From CALODP01 sp942492055 (GTDB lineage Bacteria > Bacteroidota > Ignavibacteria > Ignavibacteriales > Melioribacteraceae), in the NCBI GenBank assembly GCA_942492055.1, contig CALODP010000019.1:434001-498000 (forward strand): 64,000 bases of DNA. Reading direction: 5' to 3'. Position numbers and translations under genes: made by a program. Under the pieces are notes generated by a model. It saw only the letters and a list, made by a program, of their open reading frames with translations, did no database searches and had not been told where the DNA came from. Shown here in pieces: positions 17,722 to 26,575 of the stretch; the stretch's first letter is position 1, and each line of letters opens with the position of its first letter.

Positions 17722-18978
17722 CTATTCAATAATGCTTCCTATGCTTGCGGCACCTTCCGGATACATGTAAATATAAATACCGAAGACGACAATAGAAATA
17801 ATAATTCCATACATGAATATATTATAGCAGATACGAAGATATTTATATTTTACGCCCAAAACCTGACCGAGATAATAGAAATCTTTTATCATACTGTCAT
17901 AAAGATACTTCTTGTTGTTTATCATTTCAGTCATTCCCCAGTGGAAATCTTCAAGGGGCATGTTATAAAAATTACCGAAGAAGAGAAGGTTAGCTCTATT
18001 CTTTTCAATATCCTCTTTGGTAAAGAGTCCGGATGTAATATGCGGACGTGTAACGAGAATAGCAAAAATCAAAGTTGTTAAACTAACAAGACTCAGGACA
18101 AGTGTAGGAACAATCAGATGAGGGTTGGAATCAAGCTTTCGCGCAAGGATGGTAGCTATTGCGCCTAGCAAAAGAGTATTAACACTGATCATAATATTAG
18201 CTTTGGTATCGGCCATGGAACTGAAGCTAACGTGAGTGCGCATTACGTTTCGGAACATTGTCTCAATTCCGCGATCCGCCTTTTTATCCGATTCTTTTTT
18301 AGTGACCAGCTTTTCCTTTTCCAACTTAATCTTTTCTACACGAACCTTGTCTTCCTCCCTTTTCGAAAGCTTCTTCCTAAGCCTTTTTTGGAGTTTCAAA
18401 AGATTAGCGTTTCGCTGTTCGTCATATTTTTCTTTTGCGGCCTGAGTGAAATATTTCTGACGGGTGAAAAATTCCAAAGTATTTTTGAGCCAATCGTAAT
18501 CGGAAAAAGTCTTGTTCATCTTTTTCTCAACCTCAAGACGTAGAAGCTCATTTTTGTCGAAAAATTCTTTTATGCCCAGATGATAGAGATCGGCATCACA
18601 AATGATCTCTTCCATAATATTTTTAGGATCGTGTGGAATTTTGGTAGACATTATGCATGACTTTACCTGAAGAATTTTCTTTTCCGGAAAATTATTCTTT
18701 GTAAGAAAATCCGTAGCCATTTCAACACTTATTTCCTCATGTCCCATGTCTGTTCGGATGTATCCCAAATCATGGAACCAAGCTGCCACCAATAATATTT
18801 CTATTTCTTCTTCCCCTATATTGTTGGAGCGAGCCAGAAACTCTGTTGCGTGCACTACCTCAGCCGTATGAACAATATTGTGATAGAGATTGTATGCTGG
18901 ATTTTGTTCCTTGAATACGGAATGAACATAGTCCACAACTTTTGGAAGAATATTTTCCGGAATCATTTTGGCATCCAT
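17722..18978 (-). CDS. HD-domain protein fused to a Pycsar-effector-type (DUF5706) membrane domain
   Basis: A 418-residue two-part protein. Residues about 10-150 form an HD phosphohydrolase (YHNIVHTAEVV, AAWFHDLGY, DADLYHLG). A long basic coiled coil (about 175-235) leads to a membrane domain (about 240-410) with four hydrophobic helices beginning MRTHVSFSSMADTKANIMIS, the signature of Pycsar effector (PycTM/DUF5706) domains. In Pycsar anti-phage defence such domains answer cyclic CMP or UMP made by an adjacent cyclase. No cyclase is present here. The HD form may be a housekeeping nucleotide sensor or hydrolase. It is followed by sixA. Confidence 0.82.
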   Translation of the reverse strand: MDAKMIPENILPKVVDYVHSVFKEQNPAYNLYHNIVHTAEVVHATEFLARSNNIGEEEIEILLVAAWFHDLGYIRTDMGHEEISVEMATDFLTKNNFPEKKILQVKSCIMSTKIPHDPKNIMEEIICDADLYHLGIKEFFDKNELLRLEVEKKMNKTFSDYDWLKNTLEFFTRQKYFTQAAKEKYDEQRNANLLKLQKRLRKKLSKREEDKVRVEKIKLEKEKLVTKKESDKKADRGIETMFRNVMRTHVSFSSMADTKANIMISVNTLLLGAIATILARKLDSNPHLIVPTLVLSLVSLTTLIFAILVTRPHITSGLFTKEDIEKNRANLLFFGNFYNMPLEDFHWGMTEMINNKKYLYDSMIKDFYYLGQVLGVKYKYLRICYNIFMYGIIISIVVFGIYIYMYPEGAASIGSIIE

Positions 18979-19044
18979 AATTTTTCTGATAGTAAATGTG
19001 AAAATAAGGAAAATAGTTTATTAATTAAATTGTTCTTCCGGTTA

Positions 19045-19839
19045 TCAAAAAGAATAAGTTAACATTATGCCATTTTTCGTTGGGAATAGAGAAATGTCTC
19101 CGAAAAATTTTTCGTCGCAGACATACTTTCCGGTTATCGTTCCGATTAAACAACCTAAGGCCACATCTGAAAACCAGTGTTCATCTTTCTTCAATCTGGC
19201 AAAGGCCGAAACTGAAACAATTCCATATAAGCCAATAGTAGCAATAAAATAATCTGTTTCCTCACTTAGTATTGTAGCTATTGCAAAAACTGTAGCTGCG
19301 TTGCCGGAAGGATGAGATTGGTATCTGTTATTGGTTGTGAATGGGAAAAAGCAAACCGAACCCTTTTCGTTGAATGGTCGTGCTCTTCCGATAACTAACT
19401 TACATGATGAAACAAGAATACTGGAATAGAACCACCCACGGAATATTTTTCCTCCGAATTCTTTGAGCCCTTTATCTCTTAACAGCAGTCCTGTGGAATA
19501 TAATCCGACTCCGCCCAAAAACATATACTTGTGGTTTCCGAATTCATTTACGGTATTCCAGAAATTATTCGTGTCCTCTTTCTTTATCCTCTTTCGTATT
19601 TCCGGATCAATATAATTCATAGATAGAAAGTCGAGACCGATAACTACCGGAATGTATTCGTAGTTATTAACAACTATATTTCCTGCCGAGGAAAAGAAAG
19701 AAGAAGCGTCATTTAGAAAAAATGCGAAATCATCGGAGATAGTTTCGAAAGTCCCGGTTTTATTCGCCGGATTGTTGCATAGAATCTCAGGAGCTAATGA
19801 AAATAATGCTAATATGATGATCGTGAATAATTTTTGCAT
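19045..19839 (-). CDS. PAP2-superfamily membrane protein with altered active-site motif
   Basis: A 264-residue exported or membrane protein. The PAP2 motifs are visible: KLVIGRARP (motif 1), SHPSGNAATVF in place of PSGH (motif 2) and ARLKKDEHWFSDV (motif 3, with the nucleophile-position His). PAP2 enzymes dephosphorylate lipid phosphates such as undecaprenyl or phosphatidylglycerol phosphate. The motif 2 His is Asn here, which may lower or change activity. A signal-like segment (MQKLFTIIILALFSLAPEIL) starts the protein. It is divergent from the outer-membrane barrel gene at 19933. Confidence 0.8.
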   Translation of the reverse strand: MQKLFTIIILALFSLAPEILCNNPANKTGTFETISDDFAFFLNDASSFFSSAGNIVVNNYEYIPVVIGLDFLSMNYIDPEIRKRIKKEDTNNFWNTVNEFGNHKYMFLGGVGLYSTGLLLRDKGLKEFGGKIFRGWFYSSILVSSCKLVIGRARPFNEKGSVCFFPFTTNNRYQSHPSGNAATVFAIATILSEETDYFIATIGLYGIVSVSAFARLKKDEHWFSDVALGCLIGTITGKYVCDEKFFGDISLFPTKNGIMLTYSF

Positions 19840-19932
19840 TAATAAGTCTCGAAATTGTTTCGTACAAATATATGGTTAAAAATTATTAGCTAATAGTTTT
19901 GTAAATTTCCGGTGATAAAAAATTCAGGTGTC

Positions 19933-20511
19933 ATGAAAAGAATAATACACTTCACAGTCATGATGATTTTTCTGTTACTTTCCGCAAATTGCTCGGAAAT
20001 ATATTCGCAAGAAATTGATTGGTCGAAAGTTAAATTGGGAATTGAGGGTTTGTATAACTTTGCCCAAGGCGATATGGGAAAGAATTGGAAAAATGATTTT
20101 TCTTTCGGAGGAATTGTCAGCTACGATTTAGTTGATAATTTTCAAATGGAAGCAGGCTTAAACGGAGCTTATCTTTCACCTAAGAATATAAAATCGGATT
20201 ATCCGAAGATTATACTTCTTCGAATCCCTTTGGGAATAAGATATAATTATTGCTTTTCTGAAAAATCGGCAATTGGTTTTACCGGAGGGATGAGTAACAA
20301 TATCTTTCTATTTCGGGGATTAGAAAATACTGCCTTCGAGACAAATTCGATCGAGCAGGAAATCGGGTTATTCTGCAGAATCGGTTATGATTATCTATTG
20401 AGAGATAATTATATCATTTCAAAGATCGGAGTATTCTTCGAAGCGGAAAATATTTTAAGTTCGCCGGAGAGTATTGTAATTTATTCAACCGGCTTAAGGT
20501 TCACCTTCTAA
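19933..20511 (+). CDS. Outer-membrane beta-barrel protein, small porin-like
   Basis: A 192-residue protein with an N-terminal signal sequence (MKRIIHFTVMMIFLLL) and about eight amphipathic strands ending in a terminal aromatic (RFTF), as in small outer-membrane barrels. The frame is open from a GTG at 19912, but the ATG at 19933 has CAGGTG just upstream and gives a normal signal peptide. It is followed by the TonB-receptor-like gene after two bases, so the two are one transcription unit. No ligand can be inferred. Confidence 0.7.
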   Translation: MKRIIHFTVMMIFLLLSANCSEIYSQEIDWSKVKLGIEGLYNFAQGDMGKNWKNDFSFGGIVSYDLVDNFQMEAGLNGAYLSPKNIKSDYPKIILLRIPLGIRYNYCFSEKSAIGFTGGMSNNIFLFRGLENTAFETNSIEQEIGLFCRIGYDYLLRDNYIISKIGVFFEAENILSSPESIVIYSTGLRFTF

Positions 20512-20513
20512 TT

Positions 20514-22367
20514 ATGAGACAAATGAAACACACATTCCTCTTACTCTCTATCGTTATGACAAGTTTGTCTTTCGGGCAAACCAAGTTACCTCAGACATTT
20601 TTCGGTGATATGATTGGGAGTACTGCTTCAGTTAATCGATACAGAGCGACTCGCTTTTTAAGCATATATAACAGTGATAATCTTAGTCCCTATTACTCTC
20701 CTCAATCTCTATTCTTAAGTGGGGTTGAGCATAGGAATATTCCATTCAATTTTGCTTCTCCCGATATGTTACCCGTTGATATTTTCAACGGAGATATTTC
20801 TGCCAACAACAAAGGTCTTGTATTGCAAGGGAAGGCAATAAATGATTCTCTTCTTTTTCAGGTAAGAACATTTATGGGGAGTATTACGGGAGATCCCATA
20901 ATTCATTCTTTTACCCGGCCGGCGGAGGAAACGGTTAATAAAAACAAGATAGTTCCCTCTATTGCTTTTGCGCTATCTAAAGGGAGAAATGATTTAAAAT
21001 ATCGTCTTACCGGAGGGTATGTAGGATATTTCTCAACAGGTTCGGTTAATGATGCTACTATAAGGAATGCCAATCTCTATTATTACGGAAGACAGAATAA
21101 GCAATTCTGGTTAACCGGTGAATTGGAATATGAGTATCAATCCGGACGAAAGCTCAGTCTGTTTTCCGGATTAAAATCTTATTACGGTTGGGAGCTGGCT
21201 CCGTTTCTTTCATCGTGGGCTCATTTGGAAATGTATGTTTCTCAGACCGGATTAAAAGCTGAAAACCTGTTTGATGATTTCTCTCTTTCTCTAAATTACA
21301 TTGCAAACAAAGGTATTATTCACAAGAGCAAAGGAATTGCCTTTAGTGATTTTTCGAATGATCAATTATGTGTAATGCCGGAGTATTTCATTTCTTCTAA
21401 GAAAGATTCGGAGATTAAAATATATGGTAAATTCGGAGGATTGAGAACCACAAATAACTCAGCTGAGAATAGATATTTCCAGAAAGAAATTGTGAAAAAC
21501 AATTGGGCATTCGGGGCTATGTTTATGATTGTTTGGGATGATAATATTTCTTTGACTACAGATCTTAATTATGAGCAATGGATAAAAGGGAATGGAGTTT
21601 CCGGAAGTGTGAAGGCAGAAAAATTGAGCTCTAATCATTCTTTGGGAATAGAGCTGCAATCTAAACTCAGATTTCCAAATATTACCGAGTTATACGGTAA
21701 TTTTAAGCGTGAGAATGTTATCAATAATAAGCAATTCGGAATTTCAGGTTCTGATGAGCTGATTCCGGCAAGAGAGAACAGGCTTGAACTGAACTATAAG
21801 GTAAGTAAAGGAAGTAATAAAATTTCAGCAACGGGGTTCTATACTTCTTTGAATGATCCGATTTTGATGAAAACCAATGAGTTTGAAAAGTCGGATGCTT
21901 TAGAAGATTATTATCGTAGCGCAAAATATGGGAACGGAAATAGATATGATTCTTTCGGAGGAATAATCTCTGGTGATTTTAGTTTGACTGACAATATCGA
22001 AGGAGAAATTGCCTACAAATTTGTCGAAAACAGTGAAGTGAAATATATACCGAAAAACAAGGCGCATCTTGGAATAACAATTGAATTACCTTTCGGATCT
22101 GATCTCTATTTGGGATATGAATATATCGGTGCAAAAGAATGGAAGGAGTATCGACTAAGCAATAATCCGACAGATAATTCATGGAAACTGAAAGAAGCTA
22201 ATCTGTTTGATTTGGGAATAACACAACGTCTAAAATATTTTTATTTGTTCAAGAATATTGATTTCAGATTATCGATGGAAAATATATTTGACGAAAAAGT
22301 GAAATATCACCCTCTTGGCAATATTATAGGCAGAGCAGTGATATTATCTTTGAAAGCAGAATTGTAA
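20514..22367 (+). CDS. TonB-dependent-receptor-like barrel lacking a recognisable plug
   Basis: A 617-residue secreted protein. Features of the TonB-dependent receptor barrel are clear: LRFPNITELYGNFKRENV, the PARENRLELNYK segment, long alternating strands, and the C-terminal NIFDEKVKYHPLGN run. A full receptor has about 700-900 residues, with a CarboxypepD_reg-like extension and a plug of about 120 residues. Here the start (after LSFGQ) leads to about 100 residues without the usual plug motifs. It may be a shortened plug, a passive channel or a receptor-like scaffold. It is coupled to the preceding barrel gene and followed by a NUDIX gene. Confidence 0.68.
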   Translation: MRQMKHTFLLLSIVMTSLSFGQTKLPQTFFGDMIGSTASVNRYRATRFLSIYNSDNLSPYYSPQSLFLSGVEHRNIPFNFASPDMLPVDIFNGDISANNKGLVLQGKAINDSLLFQVRTFMGSITGDPIIHSFTRPAEETVNKNKIVPSIAFALSKGRNDLKYRLTGGYVGYFSTGSVNDATIRNANLYYYGRQNKQFWLTGELEYEYQSGRKLSLFSGLKSYYGWELAPFLSSWAHLEMYVSQTGLKAENLFDDFSLSLNYIANKGIIHKSKGIAFSDFSNDQLCVMPEYFISSKKDSEIKIYGKFGGLRTTNNSAENRYFQKEIVKNNWAFGAMFMIVWDDNISLTTDLNYEQWIKGNGVSGSVKAEKLSSNHSLGIELQSKLRFPNITELYGNFKRENVINNKQFGISGSDELIPARENRLELNYKVSKGSNKISATGFYTSLNDPILMKTNEFEKSDALEDYYRSAKYGNGNRYDSFGGIISGDFSLTDNIEGEIAYKFVENSEVKYIPKNKAHLGITIELPFGSDLYLGYEYIGAKEWKEYRLSNNPTDNSWKLKEANLFDLGITQRLKYFYLFKNIDFRLSMENIFDEKVKYHPLGNIIGRAVILSLKAEL

Positions 22368-22381
22368 ATGTGAGGATACAT

Positions 22382-22804
22382 ATGAGAACCAAACCTGATT
22401 ACTATTATAATCAATCCGGGGTAATTCCCTATCGTTTCGAAAACGGAGTGATGCAAATACTACTAATATCTTCCCGCAAAAAGAAAAGAATGGTAATTCC
22501 AAAAGGAATCATTGAAGATTTTATGACGTCTGTAGAATCAGCGGAAAAGGAAGCCTTCGAAGAGGCCGGAGTAAAGGGAGCTACCGGTGATAGAATCGGA
22601 GAATTTAAGTATAAAAAATGGGGTGACTACTGTGCCGTTGAAGTTTTCCCTCTTGAGGTTAAGCAGATTTTAGATGAATGGCCGGAAAATAATCGTGATA
22701 GAAAATGGATGGGAACCGAAGAGGCTGCGAATAATGTTAAAGAAAGAGATTTAAGGATATTTATTCGAAAGTTGCCGAAATTACTTGAATTACGGAGAAT
22801 TTAG
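22382..22804 (+). CDS. NUDIX hydrolase
   Basis: A 140-residue NUDIX protein. The NUDIX box is PKGIIEDFMTSVESAEKEAF then EEAGV; the first Glu of the classical box is Met, as I recall for some subfamilies of this type, while the REUxEE part is present as KEAFEEAG. The substrate may be a nucleoside diphosphate derivative or a diphosphoinositol-like molecule. The frame begins with a GTG at 22370, but the ATG at 22382 has GAGG eight bases upstream. It lies just after the barrel gene and is probably co-transcribed. Confidence 0.85.
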   Translation: MRTKPDYYYNQSGVIPYRFENGVMQILLISSRKKKRMVIPKGIIEDFMTSVESAEKEAFEEAGVKGATGDRIGEFKYKKWGDYCAVEVFPLEVKQILDEWPENNRDRKWMGTEEAANNVKERDLRIFIRKLPKLLELRRI

Positions 22805-22910
22805 AACCGGCGTCTTTATTAACACTAATTTAACAATGAGTGAGAAAATTTTAGGCTAAATTTCGACTGTATTTGTATTATTTCACCACTTAAAGAGGTT
22901 ATTTACAAAA

Positions 22911-24032
22911 GTGATTGAATCAATCAAGAATTTTTTGAAAGAGCACGAGGGATTGGTTGCTACTATTAAGCTACTATTTTTCCTCTATCTTTTCATGTTG
23001 AGTTTGCAAATGATGGGTGATTCTTTAAAACTTTTCGGAAAAGATTTTTCTCGTACTCTTATTGAAACCACTACTAATCCTTTCGTTGGGTTATTTATCG
23101 GAATTATTGCAACCTCACTCATTCAAAGCTCTTCTTCAACCACATCTATTGTTGTTGGAATGGTTGCCGGAGGAGCTCTAACAATCGATACAGCAATTCC
23201 GATTATAATGGGAGCTAACATCGGTACTTCCATAACCAACACTATTGCTTCTCTTCCTCAAATCAATCGTGGTAACGAATTCAAAAGAGCGTTTGCTGCT
23301 GCCACAGTGCATGATTTTTTTAATTTCCTATCCGTTATAGTAATTTTCCCACTGCAGTTGGCTACAAATTTTCTCGGGAAGATGGCATACGCATTGGAGG
23401 AGATGTTTGAGAATGTAGGGGGTTTGGATTTTCTAAGTCCAATAAAATATATTACGAAGCCTATTGTCAAATCGATACAATCGCTTGTCGAAGGTAATCT
23501 GGGGGCAGAATTAGTTCCTTGGATTATGTTAGTTATTGCGTTAGCTTTTCTCTTTGTGGCTCTGAAATATATGGTAGCTTCACTGAAGACTTTAGTTGTT
23601 GAGAAAGCCAAAGCATGGTTTGATAAATACCTGTTTAAGACAGCGGCAAGAGCTTTTGTAGTTGGAATAGTACTGACAATCATGGTGCAAAGTAGTTCCA
23701 TTACTACTTCACTTATGGTTCCGATGGCAGGAGCAGGGCTTCTTTCTTTAGGGCAGATTTTCCCTTATACTTTAGGATCGAATATCGGGACAACGATTAC
23801 CGCGATACTTGCTGCTTTGATTACCGGAAATGTGGCTGCTGTTGTAGTTGCGTTTTCCCATTTATTATTTAATATTTGCGGTATTGTAATTTGGTGGCCT
23901 CTGAAGGTTGTTCCGTTAACATTAGCCGAAAAATTTGCGGAATATTCGACACGAAGCAAGATTATTCCTTTAGCGTATGTAATAGTTTTATTTTTTGTAA
24001 TTCCTCTAGTTGTAATTTACTTATCGAATTAG
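22911..24032 (+). CDS. Na+/phosphate cotransporter family protein
   Basis: A 373-residue membrane protein with the two inverted QSSS-type repeats of the NptA/Na-Pi family: IQSSSSTTSIVVGMVAGG with IIMGANIGTSITNT, and MVQSSSITTSLMVPMAGAG with TLGSNIGTTITA. It has about eight to nine membrane helices. The family imports phosphate using the sodium gradient. The start is a GTG at 22911, with GAGG upstream at long spacing. A PhoU-like gene follows after 13 bases, matching the arrangement in which PhoU is separate or fused to this transporter. Confidence 0.92.
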   Translation: MIESIKNFLKEHEGLVATIKLLFFLYLFMLSLQMMGDSLKLFGKDFSRTLIETTTNPFVGLFIGIIATSLIQSSSSTTSIVVGMVAGGALTIDTAIPIIMGANIGTSITNTIASLPQINRGNEFKRAFAAATVHDFFNFLSVIVIFPLQLATNFLGKMAYALEEMFENVGGLDFLSPIKYITKPIVKSIQSLVEGNLGAELVPWIMLVIALAFLFVALKYMVASLKTLVVEKAKAWFDKYLFKTAARAFVVGIVLTIMVQSSSITTSLMVPMAGAGLLSLGQIFPYTLGSNIGTTITAILAALITGNVAAVVVAFSHLLFNICGIVIWWPLKVVPLTLAEKFAEYSTRSKIIPLAYVIVLFFVIPLVVIYLSN

Positions 24033-24045
24033 GAGGGGATAAGAG

Positions 24046-24723
24046 ATGATAAAAGAAATATTAGCAGTATTCAAAAACGATTCCTTGATGGATCGCGCCT
24101 TTGATAGGTCATATGAAATGTTGGAAAAAACTCAAGCTATGTTTAAAACGGCGAAAGATGTTTTAAGATATTCCGACACAAACGATATAGATATAGATAT
24201 AAATGACGAAGATAGTGTTGTAAATAAATATCAGAGAGATGTAAGGAAAGATGTTTTTAATCACCTAGTCTTAGCCGGAATTGAAGATTTGCCTTCCGGA
24301 TTGATTCTCGTTAGTATTGTTATTGATCTTGAAAGGATTGGCGATTACACCAAGAACATTGTTGATATTGCCAAGAATCATAGAGGGAAACTTCATGGCG
24401 GAGTTATGGAAGAGGATCTCATAAAACTTGAAGAAGCTGTTGAAGTTAACTTTATTCGTACTATCGAGATTTTTAAGAATACCGACGAAGAAGCCGGTAG
24501 AGAGCTAATCAAAGAATACAAATGGGTTAGCAAACTTTGTGATGATAGGATCCAATCCTTGATGAGAGAAGAAATCACTGATCTTACTCCGGGAGCTGCT
24601 GTTTCTTTGGCAATTTATATCAGGTCTTTGAAAAGAATACATTCTCACTTACGAAATGTTACAACCAGTGTTGTAAATCCTTTTCATAGAATCGGGTACA
24701 AACCAAAAAAGAAAAAAATCTAA
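24046..24723 (+). CDS. PhoU-like protein
   Basis: A 225-residue all-helical protein with two PhoU-type three-helix halves. The metal-binding ExxxD-type stretch is seen in VIDLERIGDYTKNIVDIA. PhoU proteins control phosphate transport and, in Na/Pi operons, probably gate the partner transporter. A very strong AGGAGG lies ten bases before the ATG. It directly follows the transporter and ends at a bidirectional terminator. Confidence 0.88.
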   Translation: MIKEILAVFKNDSLMDRAFDRSYEMLEKTQAMFKTAKDVLRYSDTNDIDIDINDEDSVVNKYQRDVRKDVFNHLVLAGIEDLPSGLILVSIVIDLERIGDYTKNIVDIAKNHRGKLHGGVMEEDLIKLEEAVEVNFIRTIEIFKNTDEEAGRELIKEYKWVSKLCDDRIQSLMREEITDLTPGAAVSLAIYIRSLKRIHSHLRNVTTSVVNPFHRIGYKPKKKKI

Positions 24724-24735
24724 GAAATATAGATA

Positions 24736-24762
24736 AGCCGCCTCTAGGGGCGGCTTTTTTTA
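24736..24762 (+). terminator. Terminator between phoU-like and exonuclease genes
   Basis: AGCCGCC (24736-24742) pairs with GGCGGCT (24749-24755), followed by T residues. The T tract overlaps the stop codon of the convergent exonuclease gene (24760-24762). Confidence 0.9.
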
Positions 24763-25476
24763 TAGATGGAAAACCATTTCATCAGCTATTTGCTCTTCGC
24801 CTCTGTATGCTAGAAACAATTGAGCCGTAGCCTTTACATCTTTCTCGCAATACATCGCAATTCTTTCGACATCTTTTTCCTCCCAGTAAACTCTACCTAC
24901 ATCTGCGCCACTTATATCGTCTTTCGGGGTAGGAATTCCGAAAATATGAGTCAGTAGATTCAATGATGTGTAGTGTTTGTAATCTCCGAATTTCCAAAGC
25001 TCCATTGTATCAAGGTGATTAACCGCCCAAGGCTTTTTACCGGCGATATTTAGCAAAGAGGGAAGCTTGATTTTGTTAAGTAGCATTCGTCTGGCAATGT
25101 ATGGGAAATCAAACTCTTTACCATTGTGACCACATAGCAAATGCTCTTCGGTATTATAATAGTTATCTAGCAAATCCTTAAATCCGGTTAGCAATTCTTT
25201 TTCATTATGACCAAAGAAGGACTTTAGTCTTAGTTCGTTTCCATTCTCTTTTTCACGGATGTAGCCGACAGAGATACAAACGATCTTCCCGAATTCCGCA
25301 TAGATACCGGCTCGTTCGTAAAGTGATTCAGGGGTATCTTCTCCTTTGCCCAGGTACGCGCATTTTGTATCCCAAAGCTTCCGGGTAGTTTCCTCTAATT
25401 CCAAATAGCTTTTATTGGCCGGTACGGTTTCAATGTCGAGAAACAATATCTTTTCGATGTTCGATTCGTAGAACAT
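24760..25476 (-). CDS. DEDDy 3'-5' exonuclease, DnaQ-like
   Basis: A 238-residue RNase H-fold exonuclease. LFLDIETVP (residues 12-20) supplies the first Asp and Glu. HNGKEFDFPYI is the second exonuclease motif, and MYCEKDV supplies the Tyr and final Asp of the DEDDy type. It resembles stand-alone PolB-type 3'-5' exonucleases (COG3298-like) rather than a replicative proofreading subunit. It probably processes DNA or RNA ends. It lies downstream of a small membrane gene. Confidence 0.85.
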   Translation of the reverse strand: MFYESNIEKILFLDIETVPANKSYLELEETTRKLWDTKCAYLGKGEDTPESLYERAGIYAEFGKIVCISVGYIREKENGNELRLKSFFGHNEKELLTGFKDLLDNYYNTEEHLLCGHNGKEFDFPYIARRMLLNKIKLPSLLNIAGKKPWAVNHLDTMELWKFGDYKHYTSLNLLTHIFGIPTPKDDISGADVGRVYWEEKDVERIAMYCEKDVKATAQLFLAYRGEEQIADEMVFHL

Positions 25477-25500
25477 AAAGCCTCCGCTTGATGAAGAAAG

Positions 25501-25698
25501 CTATTCTTTCTTGGAATAGATAATATATTCAACAATCAACAGAAAGAGAGGGAAAGAAATACTCAATACAATTTGTGTGTCAAGTCCGATAAGACAAACA
25601 CCTTTAATCTCATTGAGCGATCGGAAAAGAAGGAAGATAATTCCGGCTAATGACAAGCTTTGCAGAATTCCGAAGATCCAAAATATTTTCGAGTTCAT
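25501..25698 (-). CDS. Small two-helix membrane protein
   Basis: A 65-residue protein with hydrophobic segments at about 6-27 and 40-60 and a basic-acidic tail. AGAGGA lies five bases before the ATG, which supports it as a real gene. It lies 24 bases upstream of the exonuclease gene on the same strand. I do not recognise it. Confidence 0.55.
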   Translation of the reverse strand: MNSKIFWIFGILQSLSLAGIIFLLFRSLNEIKGVCLIGLDTQIVLSISFPLFLLIVEYIIYSKKE

Positions 25699-26029
25699 GA
25701 TATTCCTCTAAAAAGTTTATGATGATTTTTGTTTAGCCGAGACTAACTATATCACATGAAGACGGATAAACTTTTTTACCATAGGAAAGAAATGCCCCTC
25801 TTTCGAAAGCAAGTTAAAAGTAATTTTCCTGGGATTCAACAATAATGAGTTATTTCGGTATTCCATTTCCGATTTCATGGTACGCAAATAGAAAATGAAG
25901 GGAGGAATACCTATATTTACCTTAGAGATTTTAGAATATTGAGAAACAATACTTCGACTTAGGTCAAAGAAATCATAAATATTTTAGAAGGAAAGCCCCC
26001 GATTTTTGTAGATCGGGGCTTTTTATAAG
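25699..26029. other. Gene-free gap ending in a terminator-like hairpin
   Basis: At 25993-26024, AAAGCCCCCGAT pairs with ATCGGGGCTTTT across TTTTGTAG and ends in T residues, only six bases before the acetyltransferase ATG. A strong terminator placed there would end a short upstream transcript, so a small RNA or leader in 25750-26024 is possible. Two tiny frames (29 and 17 codons from 25756 and 25845) are too short to support. No other feature was seen. Confidence 0.45.
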
Positions 26030-26575
26030 ATGATACCCAAACTTGAAACCGGAAGACTGGTTTTACGGGCATTTGAATTAACAGATGCCCCGACGGTTCA
26101 AAGGCTGGCTGGTGCATCCCAAATAGCCGATACCACCGTGAATATTCCACATCCGTATCCTAACGGCCTGGCCGAGGAATGGATTGCTTCTCACGTTGAG
26201 AATTTCCAAACCGGAAAAGAATTGGTTTTGGCAATTACTCTCAAATCCTCATATGAAATCATTGGCACTATCGGGCTGGTTCTGGACGATATCAATAACA
26301 AAGCAGAATTAGGTTATTGGATCGGGACAGATTATTGGAACATGGGATATGCCACCGAAGCTGCTAAGGAAATTATTAGATTCGGATTCGATGAGATGAA
26401 TCTCAATAAAATCTTTGCTCATTACATGGCCAGAAATCCGGCCTCAGGGAAGGTGATGGAGAAAATCGGAATGCAAAAGGAAGGGTTCCTGAGGGAACAT
26501 ATTATAAAATTCAATTGTTACGAAGATCTATATTTCTATTCAATATTGAAGAAAGATTATGACAGACAAAAATAA
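26030..26575 (+). CDS. GNAT N-acetyltransferase, RimJ/RimL-like
   Basis: A 181-residue GNAT enzyme. The start LETGRLVLRAFELTDA and the block AELGYWIGTDYWNMGYATEA are typical of RimJ/RimL-type acetyltransferases, and NPASGKVMEKIGMQKEG covers the acetyl-CoA-binding end. It transfers acetyl from acetyl-CoA to an amine; the substrate may be a ribosomal protein N-terminus or a small molecule. The ATG follows the hairpin at 25993-26024. Its last 17 bases overlap the meaB start, which implies translational coupling. Confidence 0.88.
   Translation: MIPKLETGRLVLRAFELTDAPTVQRLAGASQIADTTVNIPHPYPNGLAEEWIASHVENFQTGKELVLAITLKSSYEIIGTIGLVLDDINNKAELGYWIGTDYWNMGYATEAAKEIIRFGFDEMNLNKIFAHYMARNPASGKVMEKIGMQKEGFLREHIIKFNCYEDLYFYSILKKDYDRQK

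Noticed and set aside
25756..25900. Two short frames that could be leader peptides
   Set aside because: 29 and 17 codons, no clear ribosome-binding site, no conserved pattern that I can judge.
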